Assembly: GCF_025716945.1 (NCBI RefSeq)
Contig: NZ_JAOVZT010000004.1
Span: forward strand, 219,883-283,882
Direction of reading: 5' to 3'
Length of the DNA: 64,000 nucleotides
Source of the DNA: Geodermatophilus sp. YIM 151500
GTDB taxonomy: Bacteria > Actinomycetota > Actinomycetes > Mycobacteriales > Geodermatophilaceae
The position numbers and the translations under genes were made by a program. Of the stretch, positions 15,739 through 23,448 are shown piece after piece. The notes below the pieces were generated by a model. It had not been told where the DNA came from. It did no database searches and saw only the letters and a program-made list of their open reading frames with translations. The first letter of the stretch is position 1, and each line of letters begins with the position of its first letter.

Positions 15739-16991
15739 GCGGCCCGCTGGACGGCGTCCTCGTCGTCGACCTGACGCGGGCCCTCGCCGGCCCGCACGCC
15801 GCCATGATGCTCGGCGACCTGGGCGCGCGGGTGATCAAGGTGGAGAGCCCCGGCAGCGGCGACGACAGCCGGGGCTGGGGCCCGCCGTTCGTGTGGCCCG
15901 GGGGCGGCGGGGCGGGCGAGGACGGCGCCGGTGACCGGGAGTCGACCTATTTCCTCTCGTGCAACCGGAACAAGGAGTCGATCGCCCTCGACCTCAAGGC
16001 CGACGACGACCGCGCGGTGCTCACCGACCTGGTCCGCCGCGCCGACGTGCTGATGGAGAACTTCCGGCCCGGCACGCTGGCCCGGCTCGGCTTCGGCAAC
16101 GAGGTGCTCGCCGAGCTCAACCCGCGGCTGGTCGTGCTGTCGATCAGCGGGTTCGGGCACGACGGGCCCGAGGGTGGCCGCGCGGGCTACGACCAGATCG
16201 CGCAGGGCGAGGGCGGCCTGATGTCGCTCACCGGCTCCGGACCCGACGACCCGCAGAAGGTCGGCGTCCCGATCAGCGACCTGCTGGCCGGTATGTACGG
16301 CGCCTACGGCGTGCTGGCCGCGCTGCACGAGCGCGAGCGCACCGGCCGCGGCCAGGTGGTGCGCACCTCGCTGCTGGCCGCCGTGGTCGGCGTGCACGCC
16401 TACCAGGGCACCGCGTGGACGGTGGGCGGCCAGGTCAACCGCGCGCAGGGCAACCACCACCCGTCCATCGCGCCATACGGCCTGTTCCACTGCAAGGGCG
16501 GCAGCGTGCAGCTGTCCTGCGGCAGCGAGGGCCTGTGGCGACGGCTGTGCGGCGAGTTCGGCCTCGACCCGCAGGCGCCCGGCCTGGCCACGAACGGCGA
16601 GCGGGTGGCCCGCCGCGACGAGGTGATCGCGCTGCTCGAGGAGACGTTCGCCGACATCGGCCCGGAGGAGCTGCTGGGGCGGCTGGACAAGGCCGGCGTC
16701 CCCGCCGGCAAGGTGCGCAGCCTCGACGAGGTCTACGGCTGGGACCAGACCCTCTCCCAGGGCCTGAAGATAGACGTCGAGCACGCCTCCCTGGGGCAGG
16801 TGTCGCTGCCCGGCCCGCCGCTGCGCTTCTTCACCGCCGGTCCGGACGGCGAGACCGAGACCACCCGCCGCGACCACCTGGCCCCGCCGACCCTGGACGG
16901 CGACGGGGCGAGCGTCCGGCAGTGGCTGCGCGCACCCGAGGGCGTGCCGCAGCCGGCCGGCGACGACGCCGAGGACGGCCACGCGACGTGA
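15735..16991 (+). CDS. CaiB/BaiF family (class III) CoA-transferase
   Basis: 418 residues. Family III CoA-transferases move CoA between carboxylic acids through an aspartyl-CoA intermediate. Seen here: VVDLTRALAGPHAAMMLGDLGARVIKVE near the N-terminus, FLSCNRNKESIALDLK, ENFRPGTLARLGFG, and a GYDQIAQGEGGLMSLTG motif that holds the catalytic Asp. The acid handled cannot be told. GTG 15735 is used, coupled to the leader ORF; GGGAG stands 8 nt before. Its TGA overlaps the GTG of the carboxyltransferase gene, so the two products are made together and probably work in one pathway of an organic acid. Confidence 0.88.
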   Translation: MSGPLDGVLVVDLTRALAGPHAAMMLGDLGARVIKVESPGSGDDSRGWGPPFVWPGGGGAGEDGAGDRESTYFLSCNRNKESIALDLKADDDRAVLTDLVRRADVLMENFRPGTLARLGFGNEVLAELNPRLVVLSISGFGHDGPEGGRAGYDQIAQGEGGLMSLTGSGPDDPQKVGVPISDLLAGMYGAYGVLAALHERERTGRGQVVRTSLLAAVVGVHAYQGTAWTVGGQVNRAQGNHHPSIAPYGLFHCKGGSVQLSCGSEGLWRRLCGEFGLDPQAPGLATNGERVARRDEVIALLEETFADIGPEELLGRLDKAGVPAGKVRSLDEVYGWDQTLSQGLKIDVEHASLGQVSLPGPPLRFFTAGPDGETETTRRDHLAPPTLDGDGASVRQWLRAPEGVPQPAGDDAEDGHAT

Positions 16992-18526
16992 CCGCGCCCG
17001 CGAGGAAGCCGACGCGGCGGGACGCCCGCAGCCTGCGCGACCTGGTGCTCGACCCCGGCTCGTGGATCTCGTGGGACCGGCCCATCCCGGCGCCGGCCGA
17101 CGACGACGGGTACTCCCGCGAGCTGGCCGAGGCCGCCGAGCGCAGCGGTCAGGACGAGGCGGTGCTCACCGGCGAGGGCCGGCTGCGCGGACGGCGGGTC
17201 GCGGTCATCGCCGGGGAGTTCGGCTTCCTGGCCGGGTCCATCGGGATCGCCGCGGCCGAGCGGCTGATCGCCGCGGTCGAGCGGGCCACCGAGGAGGGGC
17301 TGCCGCTGCTGGCCGCGCCGGTCTCCGGCGGCACCCGCATGCAGGAGGGCACCGTCGCCTTCCTGCAGATGATCGGCATCACCGCCGCCATCGCCCGGCA
17401 CAAGGAGGCGGGCCTGCCCTACCTGGTGTACCTACGCCACCCGACGTTCGGCGGGGTGCTGGCCTCCTGGGGCTCGACCGGCCACGTCACCATCGCCGAG
17501 CCCGGCGCGTCGATCGGGTTCCTCGGCCCGCGGGTGTACGAGGCGCTGTACGGCGAGAAGTTCCCCGAGGGCGTGCAGACCGCCGAGAACCTGGCCGAGC
17601 ACGGCCTGATCGACGCCGTCGTCCCGCACGAGGAGATCGCCGAGGTCGCCGACCGCGCGCTGCGGGTGCTCAGCGCCCGGCGGACGTGGCACCTCGACGT
17701 CCGGGACGCCGAGCGGCCGCGACCCGACGACGGCACGGACGCCGACGACCCCGAGGACCACCGCAGCGCCTGGGAGGTGGTCACGGCCTCCCGGCGCGAG
17801 GACCGTCCGGGCGTGCGCCGGCTGCTGCGGACGGCGGCCACCGACGTCGTGGGCCTGTCGGGCACCGGCGCCGGGGAGCGCGATCCCGGGTTGCTGCTGG
17901 CGCTGGCCCGGTTCGGCGGGGCGCCCTGCGTCGTCCTCGGCCAGGACCGGCGCGGGCAGTCGCTGACCGCGCCGCTCGGCCCGGCCGCCCTGCGCGAGGC
18001 CCGGCGGGGCATGCGGCTGGCCGCCGAGCTGCGGCTGCCGCTGGTGACGCTGATCGACACCCCCGGCGCGGCGCTGTCGCAGGAGGCAGAGGAGGGCGGG
18101 CTGGCCGGCGAGATCGCCCGCTGCCTGCAGGACCTCGTGATGCTCCGCGCGCCGACGCTGGCGGTCCTGCTCGGGCAGGGCACCGGCGGCGGGGCGCTGG
18201 CGCTGGTGCCGGCCGACCGGGTGCTGGCCGCGGCCAACGGCTGGCTGGGGCCGCTGCCGCCGGAGGGCGCGTCGGCGATCATGCACCGGACCGTCGACCG
18301 GGCGGACGAGATGGCCGCGCACCAGGGCGTGCGGGCCACCGACCTGTGGCGGGCGGGCATCGTCGACCGCGTGGTGCCCGAGCGGCCCGACGCCGCCGAC
18401 GAGCCGACCGAGTTCTGCCGGCGGCTGGGCCGGGTGCTCGGCGAGGAGCTGGCCGGGCTGCTGGGCCGCGACGACGGCGAGCGGCACCGCCGCCGGCTGC
18501 ACCGCTACCGCCACCTGGGTCGCTGA
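16988..18526 (+). CDS. Carboxyltransferase subunit of an acyl-CoA carboxylase (AccD and AccA halves in one chain)
   Basis: 512 residues. Two crotonase-like halves. The first (about 60-240) has GRLRGRRVAVIAGEFGFLAGSIG, SGGTRMQEGTVAFLQM and GASIGFLGPRVYE, resembling AccD. The second (about 265-490) has LVTLIDTPGAALSQEAEEGG, LLGQGTGGGALALVPADRVL and PPEGASAIMHRT, resembling AccA. The four-cysteine zinc ribbon of bacterial AccD is absent. It lacks a biotin carboxylase partner in the window. Start GTG 16988 overlaps the CaiB stop by 4 bp. I infer carboxylation or decarboxylation of the CoA ester made by the neighbour, but the substrate is unknown. Confidence 0.82.
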   Translation: MTAPARKPTRRDARSLRDLVLDPGSWISWDRPIPAPADDDGYSRELAEAAERSGQDEAVLTGEGRLRGRRVAVIAGEFGFLAGSIGIAAAERLIAAVERATEEGLPLLAAPVSGGTRMQEGTVAFLQMIGITAAIARHKEAGLPYLVYLRHPTFGGVLASWGSTGHVTIAEPGASIGFLGPRVYEALYGEKFPEGVQTAENLAEHGLIDAVVPHEEIAEVADRALRVLSARRTWHLDVRDAERPRPDDGTDADDPEDHRSAWEVVTASRREDRPGVRRLLRTAATDVVGLSGTGAGERDPGLLLALARFGGAPCVVLGQDRRGQSLTAPLGPAALREARRGMRLAAELRLPLVTLIDTPGAALSQEAEEGGLAGEIARCLQDLVMLRAPTLAVLLGQGTGGGALALVPADRVLAAANGWLGPLPPEGASAIMHRTVDRADEMAAHQGVRATDLWRAGIVDRVVPERPDAADEPTEFCRRLGRVLGEELAGLLGRDDGERHRRRLHRYRHLGR

Positions 18527-18543
18527 GGCGCGACCCCTGCGTC

Positions 18544-18640
18544 GCGGTCGCCGTCCTCACCGTGCGGTCGCCGTCCGCACGGTCCACCTCGCCCACCCGG
18601 CGGTCGCCGTCCTCACCGTGCGGTCGCCGTCCTCACCGCA
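18544..18640. repeat. Repeated 20-bp unit CGGTCGCCGTCCTCACCGTG
   Basis: Copies stand at 18545-18564, 18601-18620 and 18621-18640 (last two bases changed), with a diverged copy at 18565-18586. The space between the two convergent genes consists largely of this unit and its inverse at 18644-18659. Confidence 0.75.
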
Positions 18641-18659
18641 CAGGGTGGGGACGGCGACC
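18622..18659. terminator. Two-way terminator hairpin
   Basis: A 16-bp stem (GGTCGCCGTCCTCACC with GGTGGGGACGGCGACC, one T-G pair) closes a 6-nt loop. It lies between the ends of the convergent carboxyltransferase and LLM oxidoreductase genes. Confidence 0.75.
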
Positions 18660-18748
18660 ACACCGCGCGGATGGCGATCATGGTGCCGCGTCGACGGCTG
18701 TCCTGGCTCACGGGCGACGGTGGCTCCGGAGCGGGACGGACGGCGGCG

Positions 18749-19816
18749 TCAGGCCGCCGCGGAGCCCGGCGCGGCGGACAGTCCCCACGCCGCCGCCACC
18801 AGCTCCAGGCTGCGCACCCGCTCGGCGACACCGTGGGTGGACGCCGAGACCATCAGCTCGTCCGCGCCGGTCTCCTGGGCGAGCCGGCGCAGGCCGGCGA
18901 CGACCACGTCGGGGGTGCCGACGATCGCGTTGCTGGGCATCGACTCCGCGGCGGCGCGCTCCGGGTCGGCCTCCGCCTCGGCCGGCGAGGGCACCGGCCG
19001 CAGCCGGTTGGTGCGGATCGCCAGCCGCATCAGCTGCCCGGGGAGGGCGAGCCGGCGGGCCTCCGCGTCGGTCTCGGCGGCCAGCACGTTCGCGGTCACG
19101 ATCGTGCACGGCCGGTCGAGGACGGGCGAGGGGCGGAAGGAGTCGCGGTAGAGCCCGACCGCCGCCACGGTGTGCGGACCGCCGAAGTGGTGCGCGTACG
19201 CGAAGGGCAGCCCGAGCGCGCCGGCGAGCTGGGCGGAGAAGCCGCTGGACCCGAGCAGGACCACCTGCGGCGCCGACTCGGCGGCCGGCGTCGCGCTGAA
19301 CCGCTCGGCCAGCCCACCCTCGACCCGCTCGTCGCCGAGCAGGCCCAGCAGGTCGAGCAGGTGCTGCGGGAAGTCGTCGGCCGAGAGCGCCGCCGGGTCG
19401 CGGCGCAGCGCGAGCGCGGTGTGCTGGTCGGTGCCGGGTGCCCGGCCGATGCCCAGGTCGATCCGGCCCGGGTGCAGCGCCTCGAGCAGTGCGAACTGCT
19501 CGGCGACGACGAGCGGCGCGTGGTTGGGCAGCATGACGCCGCCCGAACCGATGCGGATGCGTTCGGTCACGGCGGCGAGGTGGGCGACGAGCACCGGCGG
19601 GTTGGTGCTCGCCACGGCCGGCATGTTGTGGTGCTCGGCCACCCACAGGCGCCGGTAGCCCAGCCGGTCGGCCGTCCGGGCGACCTCGGTGGTCGCGGCG
19701 AGCGCCTCGGCGGTCGACTGACCGGAGCCGACGGTGGCCAGCTCGAGGACGGACAGCGGCAGGGGCGACTGCTCGGTCGACTGCTCGGTCGGCGGCTCGG
19801 TGGTCTGCGCGGTCAT
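18749..19816 (-). CDS. LLM class (luciferase-like) flavin-dependent oxidoreductase
   Basis: 355 residues. Bacterial-luciferase fold, using FMN or F420. Motifs: LSVLELATVGSGQSTAEAL, YRRLWVAEHHNMPAVASTNPPVL, RIRIGSGGVMLPNHAPLVVAEQF, IDLGIGRAPGTDQ, QVVLLGSSGFSAQLAGALGLPFAYAHHF and a C-terminal segment GADELMVSASTHGVAERVRS. This is the subgroup often annotated as MsnO8-type or alkane-monooxygenase-like. ATG 19816 begins the conserved protein after a Gln/Glu/Thr-rich tail; an open frame to 19888 has no better start. The substrate is unknown. Confidence 0.88.
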   Translation of the reverse strand: MTAQTTEPPTEQSTEQSPLPLSVLELATVGSGQSTAEALAATTEVARTADRLGYRRLWVAEHHNMPAVASTNPPVLVAHLAAVTERIRIGSGGVMLPNHAPLVVAEQFALLEALHPGRIDLGIGRAPGTDQHTALALRRDPAALSADDFPQHLLDLLGLLGDERVEGGLAERFSATPAAESAPQVVLLGSSGFSAQLAGALGLPFAYAHHFGGPHTVAAVGLYRDSFRPSPVLDRPCTIVTANVLAAETDAEARRLALPGQLMRLAIRTNRLRPVPSPAEAEADPERAAAESMPSNAIVGTPDVVVAGLRRLAQETGADELMVSASTHGVAERVRSLELVAAAWGLSAAPGSAAA

Positions 19817-19841
19817 CGTCGTCGGCAACGCCGTCCCGGGC

Positions 19842-19860
19842 GGCCGGCTTCCCGCCGGCC
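19842..19860 (-). terminator. Hairpin after the DUF5313 gene
   Basis: GGCCGGC-TTCCC-GCCGGCC, a perfect 7-bp stem between the DUF5313 stop and the LLM gene on the same strand. Confidence 0.5.
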
Positions 19861-19942
19861 GTCCCGTCCCGGCGAAGGCCTTCCCCACCGGCGTCCCACG
19901 AGCGGAAGGCCGCGGCTCGTCCGGGGCCGTCCCACCCGGTGG

Positions 19943-20428
19943 TCAGCCGCCGGTGCGGGCCCGGTAGCGGGCGGCGCGCCTGGCGGCGGCGGCCCGCTTC
20001 CGCTCGGTCTCCTGCTGCTGCCGGACCAGCGCTGCCCGTTCCCGGTGCGCGGTGGCGGTCCCCGCCGGGAAACCGGCGCGGACCACCCGGTTCTCGGTGG
20101 TCTCGGGCATGTACGCGAGGGAGAAGATGAGCCCGAGGAGGACGCCGCCCAGGACGGCCATGCCGCGGATCCAGAACGGCCCGGGCAGCAGCCAGAGGAC
20201 GAGCGCGATCGGCACGGCCATCTGCAGCAGGCTGCGCGCCACGTGGCGCAGCGCCCAGGTGCGCGTGCTGGTGTCGTGCAGCACCCAGCCGCGGTACCGG
20301 TCGGGCAGCCGGCCGCCGAACGCGTACCACAGCCAGCGGTGCGGTCCCGGTCGCCGGACGACGGCCGCGGAAGCGACCTGGTCCCGCCGGTCAGCCACCC
20401 CGGCGTCGTTCCCGGGCTCCCTGCTCAC
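19943..20428 (-). CDS. DUF5313 family membrane protein
   Basis: 161 residues. The family signature is seen in RPGPHRWLWYAFGGRLPDRYRGWVL as the segment WLWYAFGGRLPDRYRGWVLH, followed by DTSTRTWALRHVARSLLQ. Two membrane helices follow (VPIALVLWLLPGPFW; GMAVLGGVLLGLIFSLAYM) and an Arg/Ala/Gln-rich coiled tail (RQQQETERKRAAAARRAARYRAR). No function is known. GTG 20428 is the first plausible start in front of the conserved part; open frame upstream reads antisense to nothing recognisable. Confidence 0.75.
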   Translation of the reverse strand: MSREPGNDAGVADRRDQVASAAVVRRPGPHRWLWYAFGGRLPDRYRGWVLHDTSTRTWALRHVARSLLQMAVPIALVLWLLPGPFWIRGMAVLGGVLLGLIFSLAYMPETTENRVVRAGFPAGTATAHRERAALVRQQQETERKRAAAARRAARYRARTGG

Positions 20429-20523
20429 CCGTGCATGTGTACGCGATCGCCGCGCCTCCGCGGGGGACGTGTCAGCGGGTGCGGAGCGGCGCGAGGGCGG
20501 GAGCGCGGTGACCCCGTCGCCGG

Positions 20524-20838
20524 TCAGTGCGTGACCTTCAGGCCGATGACGCAGCCGACGATGCCCAGCAGCAGGAACACGCGGAGCACCGACACCGGCT
20601 CCTGCCCCGACCACATGGCGTATCCGGCAGTGAGGGCGGCTCCGATGCCGACCCAGACGGCGTAGGCCGTGCCGAGCGGGATGCCACGCATCGCGTAGGC
20701 GAGGCCGGCCATGCTCGCGGCGAGCCCCAGCAGGAAGACGACGGTCGGCGTCAGCCGGCTGAAGCCCTCCGATCTGTCGAGCGCCGCCGCCCACACGGCC
20801 TCGAGGACACCGGAGACGACGAGGACGAGCCAGTACAC
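20524..20838 (-). CDS. gdx: SMR family guanidinium exporter (Gdx/SugE type)
   Basis: 104 residues, four membrane helices, normal for small multidrug resistance proteins that work as dual-topology dimers. The central Glu is in VYWLVLVVSGVLEAVWAAAL. The SugE/Gdx subgroup markers are EGFSRLTP, GIPLGTAYAVWVGIGAALTA and the end IVGCVIGLKVTH. GTG 20838 has AGGAG five nt before it. A guanidine-III riboswitch stands directly upstream, which identifies the substrate as guanidinium exported against protons. Confidence 0.93.
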   Translation of the reverse strand: MYWLVLVVSGVLEAVWAAALDRSEGFSRLTPTVVFLLGLAASMAGLAYAMRGIPLGTAYAVWVGIGAALTAGYAMWSGQEPVSVLRVFLLLGIVGCVIGLKVTH

Positions 20839-20850
20839 GGGATCTCCTGG

Positions 20851-20895
20851 GAACGCCGTCTTGTCGCTGTCCGGGTACGGCGCCGCTCGTCCGGG
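20851..20895 (-). promoter_or_regulatory. Guanidine-III (ykkC-III) riboswitch of gdx
   Basis: Read on the minus strand, the core runs CCGGACGAG, GGCGCCGTACCCGG, ACAGCGACAAGACGGCG. This is nearly the known guanidine-III consensus: P1 is CCGG with CCGG, and the pseudoknot is CGCCGT with ACGGCG, with the conserved ACGAG and ACAAG segments in place. It ends three to five bases before the AGGAG of gdx, so binding of guanidine probably frees or masks that ribosome binding site. Confidence 0.93.
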
Positions 20896-20914
20896 AGTCC
20901 TGGTCGGGACCCGT

Positions 20915-21733
20915 TCACACGGTCTCACGCCCTCCCGCGCCGGGCACCCGGTCCTGGCGGTGACACCGGCCACCGCACGGTCCGACCGCGCTGATCCGGT
21001 CGGATCGGCGCGGTCCGGCGCGGCGCGAGCCGGCCGGGACCCGGTGCTCGGCGGGCACCCCCGATGTGGCGACGAGGGTGCCGTCGCCGCCAGGCCGGAC
21101 CTCGCCTCGCTCCCACGGGCCGGCTCTGGCTCGAGCGAGCACGACGCGGAAGACGTTGTCCAGACGCACCGACGCGTCCGGCTGCACGAACTGCTCCAGG
21201 ACCGCCGCGACGGTGCTGCGCACTCGGTCGACCCCGACCCGCTGCACCGCCGCCTGGGCTGGACCCGACGACAGGCTGGCGCGCACGCCGGTGGCGACGT
21301 CGGGGTACAGGAAGGGCGCCGCAACCCCGATGGCCCGCTCAGCGCTCAGGTGGGCGCTCTCGACGAGGGCCTCCAGCGCGCCGGGACGGGCGAGCGCGAA
21401 CGGCCCGCCGGCTCCCGGGGGCGGTGGCGGCAGCAACGCCGCGATCGCCGCGAGCATGGCCCTCGCTTCGCACCGCTCGGGGTCGCCCCACGTGGTGACC
21501 GTGACCGCCGCTCCGGCGGTCGCCACCCGTTCGATCTCGCGCAGCGCACGAACCGGATCGGACGCGTACTGCACCGAGTTGAAGGCCGTGACGGCGTCGA
21601 AGGAGTCGTCGGCGTACGGCAGCGCCTCGACGTCCCCTTGCCGCAGGTCCGCCCCGTCCAGCCGACGACGGGCGACCTCGAGCAACTGCGCGGAGGCGTC
21701 GAGGCCGGCGACATCACCGCTTCGCCCCGGACC
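20915..21733 (-). pseudogene. SAM-dependent methyltransferase, 5' end missing
   Basis: The frame carries methyltransferase motifs from GLDASAQLLEVARRRL onward: DLRQGDVEALPYADDSFDAV, FNSVQYASDPVRALREIERV, then a C-terminal region ending DNVFRVVLARA. The first Rossmann strand with the SAM-binding glycines (usual form D-G-G-G) is absent; just before, the sequence switches to a LuxR-type ATPase in another frame. The tail beyond residue about 215 is low-complexity and probably read-through. An ATG at 21799 opens this frame but would translate antisense-like sequence of the other gene. I read it as a deletion remnant, not a working enzyme. Confidence 0.7.
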
Positions 21734-22086
21734 GAGGTTGTCTGCTCGGCCCCGGTGGACTGCCCGACAGGCACGAGGCCGGCCAGGGCCGGCAGCCACG
21801 GTCGCACGTCGTCACGACGCAGGACGCTGTCGGCTCCGAGGCCCGCCAGCGCCTCGGCCAGCGGCCCGAACGCGTTGGCGCTGGAGGCCGGCACGGCCCG
21901 GCCCCGCAACTCCAGGACTCCCCGCTCCGCTGCGACCGACGAGATCTCGCGCACGAGACGCGTCTTGCCGATCCCGGCCTCGCCGAGCAGGAACACGACC
22001 CGGCCGCAGCCACCGCATGCGGCGTCCAGAGCGGCGACGAGCGCAGCCAGCTCCGCGGCCCGTCCCACCAGGACCGGACACGGCAC
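21734..22086 (-). pseudogene. LuxR-type ATPase regulator, N-terminal fragment
   Basis: Starting at GTG 22086 (AGGAGG 11 nt before it), the frame encodes the typical AAA-ATPase head of large LuxR regulators: PVLVGRAAELAALVAALDAA, Walker A LLGEAGIGKTRLVREI, then ERGVLELRGRAVPASSANAFGPLAEAL as GRAVPASSANAFGPLAEAL. After about 115 residues homology stops and the sequence passes, out of frame, into the methyltransferase fragment. Full proteins of this family are near 900 residues, with a C-terminal HTH that is missing here. Confidence 0.7.
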
Positions 22087-22273
22087 GACCGGGACCACCT
22101 CCTGATCCTCACCCCGGTCGGCCCGGCCGCTCCACCACCGCGTGACCGGAGAACCGTCGATCACAGCCGAGGCACGGTCGGGTGCGCTGCGGCGACACGC
22201 ACAGCCTTGTCGACGTACGAGGTCGCGACTCCTCGTCGACAGACGTGGACGGACCGTGGACCGCGAGGCATCA

Positions 22274-22300
22274 TTGGCACTCGACAGGTCCGAGTGCCAA
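22274..22300 (+). promoter_or_regulatory. CIRCE element (HrcA operator) upstream of the Ruc/FmdB gene
   Basis: TTGGCACTC, nine bases, GAGTGCCAA: a perfect inverted repeat with the CIRCE spacing; it differs from the classical TTAGCACTC-N9-GAGTGCTAA by one symmetrical change common in high-GC bacteria. It is 39 bases before GTG 22340. HrcA repression with release under heat or protein stress is expected. Confidence 0.9.
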
Positions 22301-22339
22301 CTCGCGACCGCCCCGCACAGCCCAGGGAGCGCCACCGCC

Positions 22340-22702
22340 GTGCCCACCTACCAGTACGTCTGCAGCAACCCCGCGACCAAGCACGAGTTCGAGGTCGTGC
22401 AGTCCTTCAGCGACCCGTCGCTCACCGAGTGCACGCAGTGCAGCAGCCCGGTGCGCAAGGTCTACGGCTCGGTCGGCGTGGTGTTCAAGGGCTCCGGCTT
22501 CTACCGCACCGACAGCCGCGGCAACGGCAAGGCCGGCGACGGCAAGCCGGGCGAGGGCACGAAGGCCGGGGATGGCAAGGCCGGGAGCGGGGGCACCGGA
22601 TCGCCGGCCGGCGCGGGGTCGACCGGGGGCAAGGAGAAGGCCGCCACGTCGTCCAGCGGATCGACGGGCGGCTCCTCGAGCGGCGGCAGCACCGCCGCCT
22701 GA
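22340..22702 (+). CDS. FmdB-type zinc-ribbon protein with disordered tail, Ruc-like chaperone
   Basis: 120 residues. The first 60 match the FmdB/Ruc head: PTYQYVCSNPATKHEFEVVQ, FSDPSLTECTQC, then VRKVYGSVGVVFKGSGFYRT. The rest is Gly/Ser/Lys/Thr-rich and surely disordered, as in M. tuberculosis Rv0991c (Ruc), a redox-controlled chaperone under HrcA. Four cysteines bind zinc in that family; here only C8, C31 and C34 are present: C11 is replaced by Pro, with a His at 15. GTG 22340 begins MPTY in the family; SD AGGGAG is 11 nt before. It is followed by the SAF gene and mscL, as in mycobacteria. Confidence 0.88.
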   Translation: MPTYQYVCSNPATKHEFEVVQSFSDPSLTECTQCSSPVRKVYGSVGVVFKGSGFYRTDSRGNGKAGDGKPGEGTKAGDGKAGSGGTGSPAGAGSTGGKEKAATSSSGSTGGSSSGGSTAA

Positions 22703-22794
22703 CCCACGGACGGCGGCCGTCCACAGGCCGTCGGCGCGTCCACATATCCCGACGGCGAGGAGCGGGACGACGTCCCGGCGGCCAGGCTGGCCGC

Positions 22795-23448
22795 ATGCCG
22801 CGCCTGCGCCGTCCCCGCTCACCGGTGCACCGGCTCCGCCAGGCGGCGGCGGGCCTGCTCGCGGCGCTGGCCCTCGTCCTCGCGCTGGGTCCGGCCGACC
22901 CGGCGCCCCCGCGCGGGCCGGAGACGGTCGACGTCGTGGTCGCCGCCGCCGATCTGCCACCGGGGCGCGTCCTGGCGTCGGGCGACCTGACCGTCGCTCC
23001 CTTCCTCGCCGCGACGGCGCCGGCCGGGGTCGTCGCCGGCAGCGGGCCGCTCCTCGGACGGGTGCTGGCCGGCGCTGTGCGGGCCGGGGAACCGGTCACC
23101 GACCACCGACTCGTGGGTGCCGGCCTGACCGCCGCGCTCCCGCCCGGTCAGGTGGCCGCGCCGGTGCGACTGGCCGACCTCGCCGTGGCCGCGCTCGTCC
23201 GGGCCGGTGACCGGGTCGACGTGCTGGCCACGGCGTCCGGGGCGACCGACGCGGAGGTGGTCGCCGCCGCGGCGCTGGTGCTCTCCGCCGCCGGCCCGGC
23301 CGGCGGCGACGCCGGGCCGCTCAGCGCCGACCCCGCCGCCGGATTGCTGCTGCTGGCCGTCGACGAGTCCACGGCGGCTCGGCTGGCCGCGGCCGCCACC
23401 ACGGCGACGCTGACGGTCAGCCTCCCGGCCCCGCAGCGACCCGGATGA
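22795..23448 (+). CDS. SAF-domain protein (CpaB-like), secreted or membrane-anchored
   Basis: 217 residues. A basic N-terminus and one hydrophobic segment (AAAGLLAALALVLALGPA) precede an SAF domain: ETVDVVVAAADLPPGRVLASGDLTVAPF, then a stretch of Ala/Val-rich repeats (LLGRVLAGAVRAGEPVTDHRLV) as in the pilus protein CpaB/RcpC. No other pilus genes are near. A homologue lies next to ruc in mycobacteria (Rv0990c). ATG 22795 follows CAGGCT by 6 nt, suggesting a leaderless start independent of the CIRCE promoter. Its stop overlaps the mscL start as ATGA. Confidence 0.82.
   Translation: MPRLRRPRSPVHRLRQAAAGLLAALALVLALGPADPAPPRGPETVDVVVAAADLPPGRVLASGDLTVAPFLAATAPAGVVAGSGPLLGRVLAGAVRAGEPVTDHRLVGAGLTAALPPGQVAAPVRLADLAVAALVRAGDRVDVLATASGATDAEVVAAAALVLSAAGPAGGDAGPLSADPAAGLLLLAVDESTAARLAAAATTATLTVSLPAPQRPG

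Noticed and set aside
16988-18526. Ordinary acetyl-CoA carboxylase AccD
   Set aside because: It lacks the zinc ribbon and combines both carboxyltransferase halves, with no housekeeping acc genes beside it.
22142-22339. Upstream extension of the ruc reading frame from 22142
   Set aside because: It would run through the CIRCE operator and shows no similarity; the family starts with MPTY at 22340.
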